A DNA stretch of 64,000 bases from Roseibium sp. Its GTDB lineage: Bacteria > Pseudomonadota > Alphaproteobacteria > Rhizobiales > Stappiaceae. A model generated the notes under the pieces. It saw only the letters and a list, made by a program, of their open reading frames with translations. It made no database searches and was not told the DNA's origin. Location: NCBI GenBank assembly GCA_017643215.1, contig JAEPNV010000004.1, forward strand, positions 186,001 to 250,000, given 5' to 3'. Of this stretch, positions 44,672 through 54,856 are shown piece by piece. Within the stretch, counting starts at the first letter, position 1. The number at the start of each line of letters is the position of its first letter. The translations under genes were made by a program, and so were the position numbers.

Positions 44672-46204
44672 TCAGTGATGTTTGGACATGTGTTTCAGGC
44701 GGCCGTTCTGGCCCGGTTCGAACAGGTGCAGGTCCCACCGCCGGCGTTTGGATCTGTCGCGTTCGAGCCGCTGGGCCATCACCACATTGGTCCCGTCGGT
44801 GCGCAGATTGATCATGCCGTAATTGGCAACGCTGCGTTCGATGATCTTGAGCGCCGCGTTGATCTTCTTTTCAGCCTTTTCCTTGGCGTTCGCCGAAGCC
44901 CCGGGATCGGCAAGCACGGCCTCGTTTTCCTGCAGCGTCGCGCGCAGCTCTTCGCGCACCGTGTAGGGATGTTTGATCGTCTCCTTGCTCGACCGGGCCA
45001 GCTCGGTGCTGAAGATCAGTGGCCGCGCGCCCCGGCCGTATTTGCCGATGATCCCGAGCGTATCGGGACGCGGATGGCAATGCGGTTCGTCATCGCCGCT
45101 GGAGACAACGGTTGCAATCGGATTGACCGCCTGAAGGAACGCGGTCGAAATGTCCGGACTGCCATGGTGGCAGGCTTTGGTGACATCGGCTTCGAAATGG
45201 GCCCGGGCCGCATCGACCAGTTCCTCCTCGGCGGCAGCGCCATGTGGGGGATGTTTAAGGCCCGTGTACCGCTCCAGGAGATAGTCCTGCGACGGTTCAT
45301 TGAGATCCCCGCCGAGCTGGATTGTCACCGCGCCGATTTCTATCTGCAAAATCACCGAGTGGCCGTTCTTGGTTTTGCCGGTACCGCCAAATTCCGGCAG
45401 GCCAAGTTTGCCGTTCGACAACGTTGCCGGCAGCGGCCCGAGCAGTTTGATTGTCATTCCCCGGTTATCAGTGGGCGCGAAACCTGGAAGGTAAGCCGGA
45501 TCTGAAAACTGTTGGCTTGCCAGGACACCGGAAAAGTCGCCGACCCGGCCGCCGGTGTCGGCGATCCGCATCAGTTTGGGGAAAAGCCGCCTGCCGCGTT
45601 TTGCGGCGCTGTCGGTAATGGCTTTCAGCTCCGCGCGGGTCCGTACAAGCCCGGTGAGATGTTTCCGGGTGGCTCCGGCCGGCTTTTCCGATTTGCCGAG
45701 CGTGGATTTTCCGGCCGTGACCTGTTCCACGATGCAATTGTGAAACACCGTGTCGAACCGCACGTTCTCGTGCTCAAACAGCGGAAAGAATCCGGCGTAG
45801 TGGTCCTTGTCGGGATGGGTAATGACCGCCGCTTCAAACGTGAACGGGTTTTCGAACCGGCCGAAACGCCAGCGCATGAAACGGTACATATTGTCCTTTT
45901 CGCCCGCATCGACGATCAGCGCCCGGTCGTCCGGTGTCTGGATATGGGCACCGTCCCCCTGTCCGACATCGACGAAATTGACTTCAAGGATCCGGTTCGT
46001 TTGCAGGTCGCCCCGGCGGACCCAGCCGTCCCGGCCGCGGGACCGCACCTTGATCCAGTCACCTGAAATCTCGCCGACCCGCGCCCAATCGCCCCAAAGG
46101 AGTTGATTGACCGGCGTCTTGCCCTTGGCCGCGCCGGCCGGGCCCTTCTCGCCCCAGTGGATCGCAAACGGATAGGCGATGAAAACCTCGTCCCCCACAT
46201 GCAT
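44672..46204 (-). CDS. SH3-like and metallo-beta-lactamase-fold (ComEC/Rec2 C-terminal-like) protein
   Basis: A 510-residue protein. The N-terminal 65 residues look like a bacterial SH3 domain (GDWIKVRSRGRDGWVRRGDL). Then comes an MBL fold close to the ComEC/Rec2 C-terminal hydrolase: VNFVDVGQGDGAHIQTPDD, then ITHPDKDHYAGF (130-135; the second His of the usual HxHxDH is replaced by Asp132), and TKACHHGSPDIS near residue 345. There are no membrane helices and no signal peptide, so it is not a DNA-uptake channel. Stand-alone members of this group are often in accessory or defence contexts, with nuclease or second-messenger hydrolase activity guessed. A helical, charged C-terminal tail of about 100 residues follows. 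Confidence 0.8.
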   Translation of the reverse strand: MHVGDEVFIAYPFAIHWGEKGPAGAAKGKTPVNQLLWGDWARVGEISGDWIKVRSRGRDGWVRRGDLQTNRILEVNFVDVGQGDGAHIQTPDDRALIVDAGEKDNMYRFMRWRFGRFENPFTFEAAVITHPDKDHYAGFFPLFEHENVRFDTVFHNCIVEQVTAGKSTLGKSEKPAGATRKHLTGLVRTRAELKAITDSAAKRGRRLFPKLMRIADTGGRVGDFSGVLASQQFSDPAYLPGFAPTDNRGMTIKLLGPLPATLSNGKLGLPEFGGTGKTKNGHSVILQIEIGAVTIQLGGDLNEPSQDYLLERYTGLKHPPHGAAAEEELVDAARAHFEADVTKACHHGSPDISTAFLQAVNPIATVVSSGDDEPHCHPRPDTLGIIGKYGRGARPLIFSTELARSSKETIKHPYTVREELRATLQENEAVLADPGASANAKEKAEKKINAALKIIERSVANYGMINLRTDGTNVVMAQRLERDRSKRRRWDLHLFEPGQNGRLKHMSKHH

Positions 46205-46356
46205 GCCCGCACCTCAAAAACAAATGGCTTCCAAATCTGAACCGCCGCCGAAATTGACCGGCTCATGGTCTCAATGGTCGCAGATTAGCACGTTGCGCCT
46301 TATGCGGGAAATTATGGCTAAATCAATCGCGTACGGAAGGTAGCCTTGTGCGGTCG

Positions 46357-47562
46357 TTATCCAACCCAGCATGTCGCGAAAAAGCCCCCCGCCTCCTGGT
46401 CCTTGCCGATGGACCGCCGGGTCTTGAAGCCGATGAGGCCGTCCGCGCCCCCAACGTCGTGGCCTTTGTCCTCCAGGCGTTTTTGCAAGGTGCGCACGGC
46501 GCCGCGGGTGGTTTGTTTGGTCGGTAACCAGGGCTGGACGAAGCTCTTGTTGGAGCCGTAGCGGTCGGCAAGATGACCGACAAACAGCGCGTAAACGTCG
46601 GACTCGTTGTATTCCTTCAGCACATAAAAGTTCTCGGTCGCGATGAAGGCCGGCCCGTAACGCCCGGCCGGCAGGAGGATGTTGCCCGGCTGGCGAAGCT
46701 CAAGGCCGGGAAACGGCCGGCCGCTGACACGGGTCACGCCTTCGGCGACGAACGCAGAAACCGGCTGACGGTTGTCGGGCCCTTCCCGCGTGCAGGACAC
46801 GCTGTCGGGCAGGCGCACTTCATAGCCCCAGTCGCGGCCCTTAACCCAGCCGTGTTTCGACAGGTAGTTGGCGATGGAGGCGAGCGTATCGGGTTCCGAC
46901 CGCCAGATGTCCCGGCGCCCGTCACCGTCGAAATCGACCGCGTATTTCAGAAAACTGGATGGCAGAAACTGTGGCTGTCCCATGGCCCCGCCCCAGGAGC
47001 TTTTCATGTGCGATCGGGTGATCTTGCCGCTTTGCAGGATCTTGAGGGCGGCGATCAGTTCGTCCTGAAAAAACGCCCGGCGCTGTCCCATGAAGGCGCG
47101 GGTCGCAAGTACCCGAATGGCGTCGTGGGGAATTTTTGCCCCGCCATAGGCTGATTCCCGCGCCCAGATCGCCAGGATGATGCGCCGGGGCACGCCGTAT
47201 TTCTGTTCGATCCGGGCGAGCGCCGCAGCATGTTTTTGCATCAAACGCCGGCCAGGCCCGACCAGGGCGTTGAACTGGCTGCCCCTAAAATAACCCGCCG
47301 GTGCGCGGAACTCGGCCTGGAAATTGACCTTTGGTGGCGTGCCCTTGCCATAAGGTCCGACAAGGCCGGGAAGGCTGGTGTCGGGAGTCAGGCCCGACAG
47401 TTCCCGGCTCAAGACGGCGGCTGAGACGCCGGCGGCCTGTGCCGCCGGCGCAACATCCCGGTCCAGGAACCGTTTGAATTCCGCGTCATGCGGTCCCGCA
47501 AGAGCCGGCTGGATGATGGCAACCACCGCACATAGGCGGGCAAGCAATTTCACAAAGAGCAT
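46357..47562 (-). CDS. Lytic murein transglycosylase (MltB-like) with peptidoglycan-binding domain
   Basis: A 401-residue periplasmic enzyme that cuts peptidoglycan glycan strands to form 1,6-anhydro-MurNAc ends. The Sec signal is LFVKLLARLCAVVAIIQPALA. The SLT2/MltB domain has IEQKYGVPRRIILAIWARES with catalytic Glu, then SSWGGAMGQPQFLPSSFL and DFDGDGRRDIW. The C-terminal peptidoglycan-binding domain (LQKRLEDKGHDVGGADGLIG) ends abruptly in FFATCWVG, slightly shorter than I expect, so the last helix may be truncated. No lipobox is seen, so it is the soluble form. Confidence 0.9.
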   Translation of the reverse strand: MLFVKLLARLCAVVAIIQPALAGPHDAEFKRFLDRDVAPAAQAAGVSAAVLSRELSGLTPDTSLPGLVGPYGKGTPPKVNFQAEFRAPAGYFRGSQFNALVGPGRRLMQKHAAALARIEQKYGVPRRIILAIWARESAYGGAKIPHDAIRVLATRAFMGQRRAFFQDELIAALKILQSGKITRSHMKSSWGGAMGQPQFLPSSFLKYAVDFDGDGRRDIWRSEPDTLASIANYLSKHGWVKGRDWGYEVRLPDSVSCTREGPDNRQPVSAFVAEGVTRVSGRPFPGLELRQPGNILLPAGRYGPAFIATENFYVLKEYNESDVYALFVGHLADRYGSNKSFVQPWLPTKQTTRGAVRTLQKRLEDKGHDVGGADGLIGFKTRRSIGKDQEAGGFFATCWVG

Positions 47563-47693
47563 TTTGGATCAGCCGCCGGGTCCGCAATTGAAGGAAATGA
47601 AGGCAAAGCCTAGCACGGTCTTCTACTCGATAGGTGCCGCTGTTGCCGGAAACCCACAAGCGGGCGGCGGACAAGCCAGGTGCGGATGGACCG

Positions 47694-48650
47694 CTAAAGC
47701 CGCCGCTCAAGCCAGCCGGTAATCAGGTGATGCGCGATGGAAATGGAGGGCGGAATGATGTCGCCGTCGGGGTGGGTGCCGTCGATCATCTGGCGCACTT
47801 CGGCCCTGTCGCACCACCGGCAGGCTTCCAGCTCGTCGTCCTCGATATCGATGTCGAAGCTCAGCGCCTCGCCGAGGCAGCCGAGCATCAGGTTCGCCGG
47901 AAACGGCCACGGCTGGTCGCTGATCAAGGTGACCTTGCCGACCCTAATCCCGCTTTCCTCAAGCGTTTCCCGCCGGACCGCGTCCTCGATCGTCTCCCCG
48001 GGCTCCATGAAGCCGGCGAGCGTTGTGAAAATGCCCTCTGGAAGGCGCGGCGGACGGCCGAGAAGGGCACGCTCGCCGTCCGTGATGAGCATGATCACGC
48101 ACGGGTCCGTGCGCGGGAAGTGATGGCCGCCGCACGAACCACAGTCGCGCCGGTAACCGCCCTCGGCCATCTTCGACGGCTGTCCGCAGCGCGAGCAGAA
48201 CCGGTGTGTCCTGTGCCAGTGAATGAGGGCGCGTGCCTGCGCCAGGATGCCGAGGTCGGACGGCGGCAACTCCGCGCGCAGCGCCAGGGTGCGCAAGTCG
48301 ATCACTTTCAATCCCGGCATTGCCGCGATTTCATCGTCGTCCCGGTCGATCGTGGTCGCGAAATACGGTTTTGCGGTCGACGGCTCCACGCCCAGGAACA
48401 CCATTTCCCGGCGGTCGGCGCCAACGGCGAGCGCGGCGTCAAGTTGGTGGCCGATGGTTTCGCCGGTGTTGTCCGGCAAGATCAGCTTGGTTGGCGTCGA
48501 CAGGACGATCCGTGCGGCCGGACCTTCCAGGAGGTCTTGAAGATAGGCCGTATCCGATCGCTGCACCGCCTGCCGGTCGAGGGTGTTGGCGGTGAAACTC
48601 ATTTCGGCGGTCATCGGATCGTGGATCGGCTCGGCGGCGTGGGCCGTCAT
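47694..48650 (-). CDS. nudC: NADH pyrophosphatase NudC
   Basis: Nudix hydrolase that splits NAD(H) into NMN(H) and AMP and can remove NAD caps from RNA. The 318-residue protein has an N-terminal domain, the zinc ribbon CSRCG...CGSCG, and the Nudix box GFMEPGETIEDAVRRETLEE. It is followed by SDQPWPFPANLMLG, the NudC-specific array after the box. The ATG at 48650 is preceded by AAAGGAG, so I prefer it to an upstream in-frame start at 48695. Confidence 0.94.
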   Translation of the reverse strand: MTAHAAEPIHDPMTAEMSFTANTLDRQAVQRSDTAYLQDLLEGPAARIVLSTPTKLILPDNTGETIGHQLDAALAVGADRREMVFLGVEPSTAKPYFATTIDRDDDEIAAMPGLKVIDLRTLALRAELPPSDLGILAQARALIHWHRTHRFCSRCGQPSKMAEGGYRRDCGSCGGHHFPRTDPCVIMLITDGERALLGRPPRLPEGIFTTLAGFMEPGETIEDAVRRETLEESGIRVGKVTLISDQPWPFPANLMLGCLGEALSFDIDIEDDELEACRWCDRAEVRQMIDGTHPDGDIIPPSISIAHHLITGWLERRL

Positions 48651-48741
48651 GGGATGCTCCTTTGAAGCCAGTCTGGCTTGGCCGGCGGGTCGCAATTATC
48701 GTTTTTGGCGCGATGATCGGGACGGAGGGTCGTACGTGCGG

Positions 48742-49152
48742 TCAATTCCTCAGGGCCTGCCGCAATCGGTCGATCAGCGCGATCGCCGCCATCTCTGTGT
48801 AGGCTGTGGGCGCGGCCGCGCCCCACACCGGGCCCGGCCAAGCCGGATCGGTGCGAAAACGGGCGATGACGTGGACGTGGAGTTGAGCCACCTGATTACC
48901 GAGCGCGGCGACATTCAGTTTTTCGCAGGCCGTGACCTCCCGCAACGCGCGGCTGGCCTGCGCGATTTCATCGGCGAGCTGATGCTGGTCTTCCCGGCTG
49001 AGATCGATGAGTTCAATCATGTCGTTGTGGCGCGGGATCAATAAGAGCCAGGGATAGTTGGCGTCCTTCATCAACCGGAGCGCGCTGAGCGGGAGATCGG
49101 CCACCGGATAAGTGTCGCCGTCCAGGCGCGGATTAAGTTCAAAAGCGGTCAT
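48742..49152 (-). CDS. HIT-family protein
   Basis: A 136-residue histidine-triad nucleotide hydrolase/transferase. The signature QLHVHVIARF carries the H-x-H-x part of the triad; the third position after it is Ala instead of His, and a Gln-Val-Ala-Gln stretch precedes it, which is the usual alphaproteobacterial version. PWLLLIPRHNDMIELIDLS is typical. Substrate unknown. It is transcribed toward nudC. Confidence 0.88.
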   Translation of the reverse strand: MTAFELNPRLDGDTYPVADLPLSALRLMKDANYPWLLLIPRHNDMIELIDLSREDQHQLADEIAQASRALREVTACEKLNVAALGNQVAQLHVHVIARFRTDPAWPGPVWGAAAPTAYTEMAAIALIDRLRQALRN

Positions 49153-49226
49153 GAAAGGGCCTGAAGCGCGATAAAGTCCCGCCGACTATACCGCGCGCTT
49201 GCCGCTTTGCCAGTCTCGATCCGGTT

Positions 49227-49985
49227 TCAGCCGGCCTTGGTCCCGCCTTGGGGCAGGAGGTCGAGCGGCAGCGGAAAGACGATCGTGTTGCTCCTGTCGC
49301 TTGCGATCGACTGCAATGCGGTCAGGTACCTGAGTTGCATCGCCTCGGGCCTTGAGGACAGAATCTGGCCGGCTTCGAGGAATTTTTCGGCCGCCTGGGA
49401 TTCGCCTTCGGCATCGATCACCTTGGCGCGCCGCAGGCGCTCGGCCTCCGCCTGTTTGGCGATCGCGCGGATCATGCGGTCATCGAGATCGACGTGTTTG
49501 AGTTCAACATTGGACACTTTGATGCCCCAGGCGTCGGTCTGCTCATCCAGGATCTGCCGGATATCGGCGTTCAGGCGATCCCGTTCGGCGAGCATTTCGT
49601 CCAGTTCGTGCTGACCGAGCACCGACCGCAGCGTCGTTTGGGCAAGCTGGCTGGTGGCAGACAGAAACTCTTCGACCTGGATGATGGCCTTTTCCGCGTC
49701 GATCACCCGGAAATAGACCACCGCGTTGACCTTGACCGAGACGTTGTCGCGGGAGATGACATCCTGCTCCGGCACGTCCAGAACCCGGGTGCGCAGATCG
49801 ACCCGAACCATCTGCTGGATAATGGGAATCACGATGATGAGTCCGGGCCCCTTCACCCGCCAGAACCGGCCGAGCATGAAAACGACGCCGCGTTCGTATT
49901 CCCGCAGGATCTTGAGCGCCGACAAGACGATCAACGCGGGCACAATGAAAACAAGGATCCAGGACATGTTCAAGATCTCGGTCAT
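49227..49985 (-). CDS. Slipin (stomatin/SPFH-band 7 membrane protein)
   Basis: A 252-residue inner-membrane protein. One N-terminal helix ([18 protein letters not shown]) is followed by an SPFH domain with [20 protein letters not shown] and [20 protein letters not shown] and a coiled-coil [18 protein letters not shown] segment. It forms oligomers and is the partner of NfeD. Its ATG overlaps the NfeD stop by four bases (49982-49985), so the two are co-translated, a conserved pair. Confidence 0.94.
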   Translation of the reverse strand: MTEILNMSWILVFIVPALIVLSALKILREYERGVVFMLGRFWRVKGPGLIIVIPIIQQMVRVDLRTRVLDVPEQDVISRDNVSVKVNAVVYFRVIDAEKAIIQVEEFLSATSQLAQTTLRSVLGQHELDEMLAERDRLNADIRQILDEQTDAWGIKVSNVELKHVDLDDRMIRAIAKQAEAERLRRAKVIDAEGESQAAEKFLEAGQILSSRPEAMQLRYLTALQSIASDRSNTIVFPLPLDLLPQGGTKAG

Positions 49986-51361
49986 TGCGTGTCCTTTCCG
50001 ATTGGGATGACCTTGAGGCGCAGGCCGTCCATGGCGTGCACTTCGACCTGTTGCCCTGGGCGCAGGGGCAGGGCGGCCGAGGCCAGCCAGACTTCACCGT
50101 GAATCCGGACATGGCCGCTCGTTCCGGACCAATCGATGACCTCGCCATGGCTTGCGATCATTTCTTCCATTCCCGTCGCGACCCGCCGCCGCCGTGCGCG
50201 CAGCAGCATCCACATCACGAACAGGAACAGGCCGGAGGTGAGCGTTGCGATCGACCCGATGAAAACCCGCGAGATCTGGAAACCGGGGGCATCGGTCTCC
50301 ATCAGCATCAGCGATCCGGCGACGAACGCCGCCGCCCCGCCGATGCCGAGCGCGCCGAAACTGGGGGCGAACGCTTCGGCCACCATCAGCACGACGCCAA
50401 GGCCGACCAGCGCAAACCCGGCATAGTTCACGGGAAGGAGGTTGAGCGCATAAAGGCCGAGGAACAGGCAGATCGCGCCGGTAATGCCGGCGATGAACGT
50501 GCCCGGACTGTAGAACTCAAGCAGCAAGCCGTAGACGCCGATCAGAAGGAGGATATAGGCGACGTTGGGGTTGGTAATCACCGCCAGGATGCGCGTGCGC
50601 CAATCCGGCTCGTAGGCAATGAGCGGGATCGCGGCCGTGTTGAGAACGCTGCGTCCGTGGACGGTCTCCACCGTCCGTCCGTCAAGTTGCCGCATAAGGT
50701 CGGACGTGTCCGCCGCGATGATGTCAATGACGCCGGTTTCCAGAGCTTCGGTCGCCGAAACGCTGGCCGCTTCCCGAACCGACGCTTCGGCCCAGTCGGC
50801 GTTGCGGCCGCGCAATTCGGCAAGGCTGCGCAGATACGCGATGCTGTCGCTGATCGCTTTTTCAGCGGCCGCCGGCGGTGCATCGGCTTCTCCGTCCTCG
50901 TCTTTTTCAGGTGAGGGAAACACGGATCCGCCGCCGATTTGGATGGGGGTTGCCGCGCCGACATTTGTGGCCGGCGCCATCGCGGCAACGTGGCTGGCGT
51001 AAAGAACATAGGTGCCGGCACTGGCCGCCCGCGCGCCGCTGGGCGAGACATAGGCAACGACGGGGACCGGCGAAGCGAGAATGGCCTGCACGATCTCCCG
51101 GGTCGAGCTGTCAAGGCCGCCGGGCGTGTCGATGGTCAGGACAACCAGGGCCCGCCGGTCAGTGAGCGCCTGCTCCAGGGACCGCACGATATAGGCGCTG
51201 GTGGACGGTCCGATCGGCCCGTCGACCGACACCAGCGCTGCACCGCTCAGCGTCACGTCCTGGGCCTGGCTTGAGCCCATGCAAAAGATAAGCAAAAAGC
51301 TGGTGGCCAGCACGGCCAGAATGCCGGTCCTTAAACGCACGGCTCTACTCTCCCTGGGCAT
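49982..51361 (-). CDS. nfeD: NfeD-family membrane serine protease (long form)
   Basis: The long, ClpP-class NfeD with an N-terminal protease and C-terminal OB domain. A signal peptide ([20 protein letters not shown]) is followed by a protease domain with [20 protein letters not shown] and [20 protein letters not shown], where the Ser of SAG is the nucleophile. Several membrane helices and the cytoplasmic OB domain end the protein. Relatives cleave stomatin C-termini. I use the ATG at 51361, which gives a textbook signal peptide but lacks a ribosome site; an ATG at 51400 has GGAG upstream and would add 13 residues. Confidence 0.9.
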   Translation of the reverse strand: MPRESRAVRLRTGILAVLATSFLLIFCMGSSQAQDVTLSGAALVSVDGPIGPSTSAYIVRSLEQALTDRRALVVLTIDTPGGLDSSTREIVQAILASPVPVVAYVSPSGARAASAGTYVLYASHVAAMAPATNVGAATPIQIGGGSVFPSPEKDEDGEADAPPAAAEKAISDSIAYLRSLAELRGRNADWAEASVREAASVSATEALETGVIDIIAADTSDLMRQLDGRTVETVHGRSVLNTAAIPLIAYEPDWRTRILAVITNPNVAYILLLIGVYGLLLEFYSPGTFIAGITGAICLFLGLYALNLLPVNYAGFALVGLGVVLMVAEAFAPSFGALGIGGAAAFVAGSLMLMETDAPGFQISRVFIGSIATLTSGLFLFVMWMLLRARRRRVATGMEEMIASHGEVIDWSGTSGHVRIHGEVWLASAALPLRPGQQVEVHAMDGLRLKVIPIGKDTQ

Positions 51362-51523
51362 TTGCGACAGGGGAAAAAAGCCGGATCGGATGCGAAACAT
51401 GTCCACGCTCCAGGCTAGCAGGGCAGAGCGTGTTTTTGCATTGACCCTTATCAAGCGCCGGCCCGGATGGAGCCCCGTTGGATCGAACTGCCCTCGTCAA
51501 ACTCGGCGGCGTCGATTTGCCTC

Positions 51524-51554
51524 TTGCCAAGTCACCTGTGTCTTCTGATATAAG
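51524..51554 (+). promoter_or_regulatory. Promoter of the SRP RNA gene
   Basis: TTGCCA (51524-51529) and GATATA (51547-51552) are separated by 17 bases, with the start of transcription expected near 51558-51560, where the mature RNA begins. Confidence 0.7.
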
Positions 51555-51557
51555 GGG

Positions 51558-51661
51558 CGCGGGAGGTTGGTGGTGGACGCGCCACTCGCCAACCGGGTCA
51601 GGTCCGGAAGGAAGCAGCCCTAACGAGTCCCGGCACGGGTCGCCGTGCCAGCCTCCCACCT
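51558..51661 (+). ncRNA. ffs: Small signal recognition particle RNA (4.5S type)
   Basis: The conserved SRP core GGTCAGGTCCGGAAGGAAGC lies at 51596-51615, with the tetraloop GGAA and the asymmetric loop that binds Ffh. The ends pair: GGGAGG at 51561-51566 with CCTCCC at 51652-51657. The resulting hairpin of about 100 bases is the usual short SRP RNA of Alphaproteobacteria. It directs inner-membrane proteins to the translocon with Ffh and FtsY. The position just upstream of dnaX is standard for this group. Confidence 0.96.
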
Positions 51662-51798
51662 TTCAGAATTCCATCCAGCCCGCGAGATTGAACGCCTTTG
51701 TGGCGCGGCAACTTCGCCCCGCCCGGCTGTGTTGGCCCCTCCACATGTTTTCCTGATTTATCGCGACAGCGCCCGGGGAAAGAGGCTAATGTCGCGCC

Positions 51799-53682
51799 AT
51801 GGATGAGATGGCATTTCCCGACGGGGGCAGCGCCGCCGAAAAAGATGGCGCCTACCGCGTTCTGGCGCGCAAATACCGGCCCAGCACCTTTGAGGACCTT
51901 GTCGGCCAGGAGCCGATGGTGCAAACGCTGGAGAACGCGTTTGAAACCGGGCGGATCGCGCAGGCCTGGATGCTGACCGGCGTGCGCGGCGTGGGCAAGA
52001 CCACGACCGCCCGCATCCTCGCCCGTGGCCTGAACTACGAGATTCCAGGCGAAATCGACAAGCCGACCGTGCGTTTGACCGGCGAGGGCAGCCATTGCCG
52101 CGCGATCATGGAAGGCCGCCATGTCGACGTCATCGAGATGGACGCGGCCTCCCACACCGGCATCAACGATATCCGCGAGATCATCGACGCGGCGCGGTAC
52201 CGGCCGGCGACCGCCCGCTACAAGGTCTACATCATCGACGAAGTGCACATGCTCTCCAACGCGGCCTTCAACGGTCTTTTGAAGACCCTTGAGGAACCGC
52301 CCGAGCACGTGAAGTTCATTTTCGCGACCACCGAGATCCGCAAAGTTCCGATCACGGTTTTGTCGCGCTGCCAACGGTTCGATCTGCGCCGGATCGACCA
52401 GGCAAAGCTCATCGGCCTGTTGCGGCGGATCTCCGATGCCGAACAGATCCAGATTTCCGACGAGGCGTTGCTGCTGATCGCGCGGGCCGGGGAGGGTTCG
52501 GCGCGCGATTCCCTCTCGTTGCTGGACCAGGCAATGGCCCATGCGTCCGGTCCCGTCGAAGCGGACGATCTGCGCCAGATGCTGGGTCTTGCGGACCGGG
52601 CGCGGGTGATCGACCTCTTCGAACATGTCATGGCCGGCCGGATCGCCGAGGCGATCGACGAATTGCAGGCGCAGTATGAGGTTGGCGCCGATCCGGCGGT
52701 CGTCCTGACCGACCTTGCCGATTTCACGCATCTGGTGACGCGGCTGAAGGTGGCGCCGAAGGCGGCGGACGAGGCGTCGGTCACCGAGATCGAGCGTGTG
52801 CGCGGTCAGGCGTTTGCCGAAAAACTTTCGATCCGGCTGTTGTCGAGGACCTGGCAGATCCTGCTCAAAGGTGTCCAGGAGGTGCAAACCGCGCCGAAGC
52901 CGCTCGCGGCCGCGGACATGGTGTTGGTGCGGCTTGCATACGCCGCCGACCTGCCCGATCCCGGCGAGGCGCTGGCGAAATTGCAGGACGGCGCCACGGT
53001 TTCGGCGGGCGGCGCGCCAGGGCCGCGATCCGGAGCACAGGGCAGCGCCCCACGGGGTACCACCGGCGTTTCGAACAACACCGCCGCGGCGGGCAAATCC
53101 GCGGACATCGCGGGTCCGTCTGCCATGACCCGAGGGCCGTCCGGCGGCGGAACTCCGCAGCTCACCGCCATCGCCGGCGGAGCGCCGCAAGCCATCCCCT
53201 CGTCCCAGCAAGCGCCAGAGCCTGAAGTGCCGCCTGTGCCGGCCGTGCCATTGCACTCGCTTCTGGACTGTGCCGCGCTGGCCTCTGAAAACCGCGACAT
53301 CCCGATGAAGGTCGCGATTGAACGGCAAATGCGGCTGGTGAAGTTCGAGCCCGGGCGGATCGAGATCCAGCCGACTGAGGACGCGCCGCCCGACATTGCC
53401 GGTGCCTTCGGCCGCAAACTCACCGAGTGGACCGGCATGCGCTGGATCGTGTCGGTCAGTCCGTTCGGGGGGCGGCCGACCCTCCACGAGGAGCGGGAGG
53501 CCAACCAGGCCCAGCTCTTGTCCGATGCCCGCGCGCATCCGACCGTGGCCGCCCTGCTCAGTCAGTTTCCGGGCGCAAAGGTCGTCGATGTGCGGGTTCA
53601 GGGCGCAGCCGATGATGACGAGCCAGCTTCCGACCCCTTGCTGGACGAAGCCCTTGGCGAGGGTGACGACGAGGATCTTTGA
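51799..53682 (+). CDS. dnaX: DNA polymerase III subunit gamma/tau
   Basis: Clamp-loader ATPase of the replisome, 627 residues. Domain III begins [16 protein letters not shown]; Walker A is GVRGVGKTT at 61-69, the Walker B region is [20 protein letters not shown], and sensor motif [15 protein letters not shown] follows. The zinc finger of other bacteria has only one Cys here ([10 protein letters not shown]), normal for Rhizobiales. A Pro/Ala-rich linker of about 70 residues (from about 410) leads to the tau C-terminal domain. No slippery sequence for making gamma was seen, so only tau may be produced. ebfC and recR follow. Confidence 0.97.
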   Translation: MDEMAFPDGGSAAEKDGAYRVLARKYRPSTFEDLVGQEPMVQTLENAFETGRIAQAWMLTGVRGVGKTTTARILARGLNYEIPGEIDKPTVRLTGEGSHCRAIMEGRHVDVIEMDAASHTGINDIREIIDAARYRPATARYKVYIIDEVHMLSNAAFNGLLKTLEEPPEHVKFIFATTEIRKVPITVLSRCQRFDLRRIDQAKLIGLLRRISDAEQIQISDEALLLIARAGEGSARDSLSLLDQAMAHASGPVEADDLRQMLGLADRARVIDLFEHVMAGRIAEAIDELQAQYEVGADPAVVLTDLADFTHLVTRLKVAPKAADEASVTEIERVRGQAFAEKLSIRLLSRTWQILLKGVQEVQTAPKPLAAADMVLVRLAYAADLPDPGEALAKLQDGATVSAGGAPGPRSGAQGSAPRGTTGVSNNTAAAGKSADIAGPSAMTRGPSGGGTPQLTAIAGGAPQAIPSSQQAPEPEVPPVPAVPLHSLLDCAALASENRDIPMKVAIERQMRLVKFEPGRIEIQPTEDAPPDIAGAFGRKLTEWTGMRWIVSVSPFGGRPTLHEEREANQAQLLSDARAHPTVAALLSQFPGAKVVDVRVQGAADDDEPASDPLLDEALGEGDDEDL

Positions 53683-53807
53683 CCCCGGTTTTTTTCGGGC
53701 TTGGCGTTCGCGTCCAAAAGCGCCGGGCCCGCTTGCCGGGGGAGGGCGGAACCCGATATGTAGGCCCAAAGGACGGCGCGCGACCGGCGCAATATGGAGG
53801 CAAGTCG

Positions 53808-54128
53808 ATGGACTTCATGAAGATGATGAAGCAGGCCAAGCAGATGCAGGAGCAGATGGGGTCGCTGCAGGAGCAGATCAGCGACATTGAGGCCGAGGGC
53901 GTTTCCGGCGGTGGTCTCGTGAAGGTGGTGCTGAACGGCAAGGGCGAGATGAAAAGCCTGAAGATCGACCCGTCGCTCTTCACCGAGGACGATGTGGAGA
54001 TCCTCGAGGACCTGATCATCGCCGCCCACACCGATTGCAAGGCCAAGACCGAGGCCGCGATCCAGGAAAAAACCCAGGAACTGATGGGCAGCCTTGGCCT
54101 GCCGGCGGGCATGAAACTGCCGTTTTAG
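53808..54128 (+). CDS. ebfC: Nucleoid-associated protein YbaB/EbfC
   Basis: A 106-residue DNA-binding dimer of unclear function, conserved between dnaX and recR. It starts [20 protein letters not shown] and has [20 protein letters not shown], then an acidic helix and [20 protein letters not shown] 53808 has GGAGG upstream and gives the family N-terminus; the longer open frame upstream has no similarity. Confidence 0.95.
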   Translation: MDFMKMMKQAKQMQEQMGSLQEQISDIEAEGVSGGGLVKVVLNGKGEMKSLKIDPSLFTEDDVEILEDLIIAAHTDCKAKTEAAIQEKTQELMGSLGLPAGMKLPF

Positions 54129-54152
54129 ATCCCGCGGTTTTTGAGCGTGTAG

Positions 54153-54761
54153 ATGAGCCAGAAAAAAGTCGCCGGGCCGGAGATCGAACGGCTGATCCAG
54201 CTTTTGGCCAAGCTGCCGGGCCTTGGCCCGAGATCGGCCCGCCGCGCGGCGCTTCATTTGATCAAGAAGAAAGACCAGCTTCTGGTGCCGCTCGCCGAGG
54301 CCATGGGCGTTGCGGTGGACCGGATCGGGATCTGTTCGATCTGCGGAACGGTCGACACGTCAGATCCGTGCGCCATCTGTGCGGATCCCCGGCGCGACGA
54401 GACCGTGCTCGTCGTTGTGGAGGACGTCGCGGATTTGTGGGCGCTGGAGCGGGCCGGTGCCATCAACGCCCGTTATCACGTCCTCGGCGGCACGCTGTCG
54501 CCGCTCGACGGTATCGGTCCGGAGGATCTAAATATCGCCGGCCTGATTGCCCGCTGCGAGGCCGGTGGCATCACGGAGGTGATCCTGGCGATCAACGCCA
54601 CGGTCGAGGGCCAGACGACCGCGCATTATGTCATGGATCAGCTGTCTCACCTTGACGTAAACGTCACGCGTCTCGCTCATGGTGTCCCCGTCGGCGGCGA
54701 ACTCGATTATCTCGATGAGGGCACGCTGGCGCAGGCCCTGAAGGCCCGGACACGGTTTTAG
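54153..54761 (+). CDS. recR: Recombination protein RecR
   Basis: Acts with RecO (and RecF) to load RecA on gapped DNA. The 202-residue protein has [20 protein letters not shown] (helix-hairpin-helix), the zinc finger [16 protein letters not shown] and the Toprim domain with [20 protein letters not shown] and [16 protein letters not shown]. Length is normal. It closes the dnaX-ebfC-recR group and is convergent with the chemoreceptor gene. Confidence 0.97.
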   Translation: MSQKKVAGPEIERLIQLLAKLPGLGPRSARRAALHLIKKKDQLLVPLAEAMGVAVDRIGICSICGTVDTSDPCAICADPRRDETVLVVVEDVADLWALERAGAINARYHVLGGTLSPLDGIGPEDLNIAGLIARCEAGGITEVILAINATVEGQTTAHYVMDQLSHLDVNVTRLAHGVPVGGELDYLDEGTLAQALKARTRF

Positions 54762-54817
54762 ACCGGCGTCGCGTCACTGGACAAACCTTGAAAAACCGGC
54801 GGCCGCGGCGGCGGTGA

Positions 54818-54850
54818 CCGCGGGGCTGTCTCTGGCCCCGCGGCATTTTG
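54818..54850. terminator. Hairpin between convergent recR and chemoreceptor genes
   Basis: CCGCGGGGC (54818-54826) and GCCCCGCGG (54835-54843) form a perfect 9-bp stem with an 8-base loop. The T tract that follows on the plus strand is short, so it may be a weak terminator for recR, or serve both converging genes. Confidence 0.65.
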
Positions 54851-54856
54851 TGTTGA

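Noticed and set aside
46357-46440. Frameshift at the end of the lytic transglycosylase gene
   Set aside because: The C-terminus is short (ending ATCWVG), but neither alternative frame restores a convincing continuation of the peptidoglycan-binding domain.
51835-51850. Slippery A-run in dnaX for producing gamma subunit
   Set aside because: The short A run lies near the start codon, not in the tau linker, and no stem or shifted stop fits the frameshift model.
51799-52100. Loss of the DnaX zinc finger as a mutation
   Set aside because: Only one of four cysteines is present, but Rhizobiales DnaX proteins commonly lack them, so it is a lineage trait.
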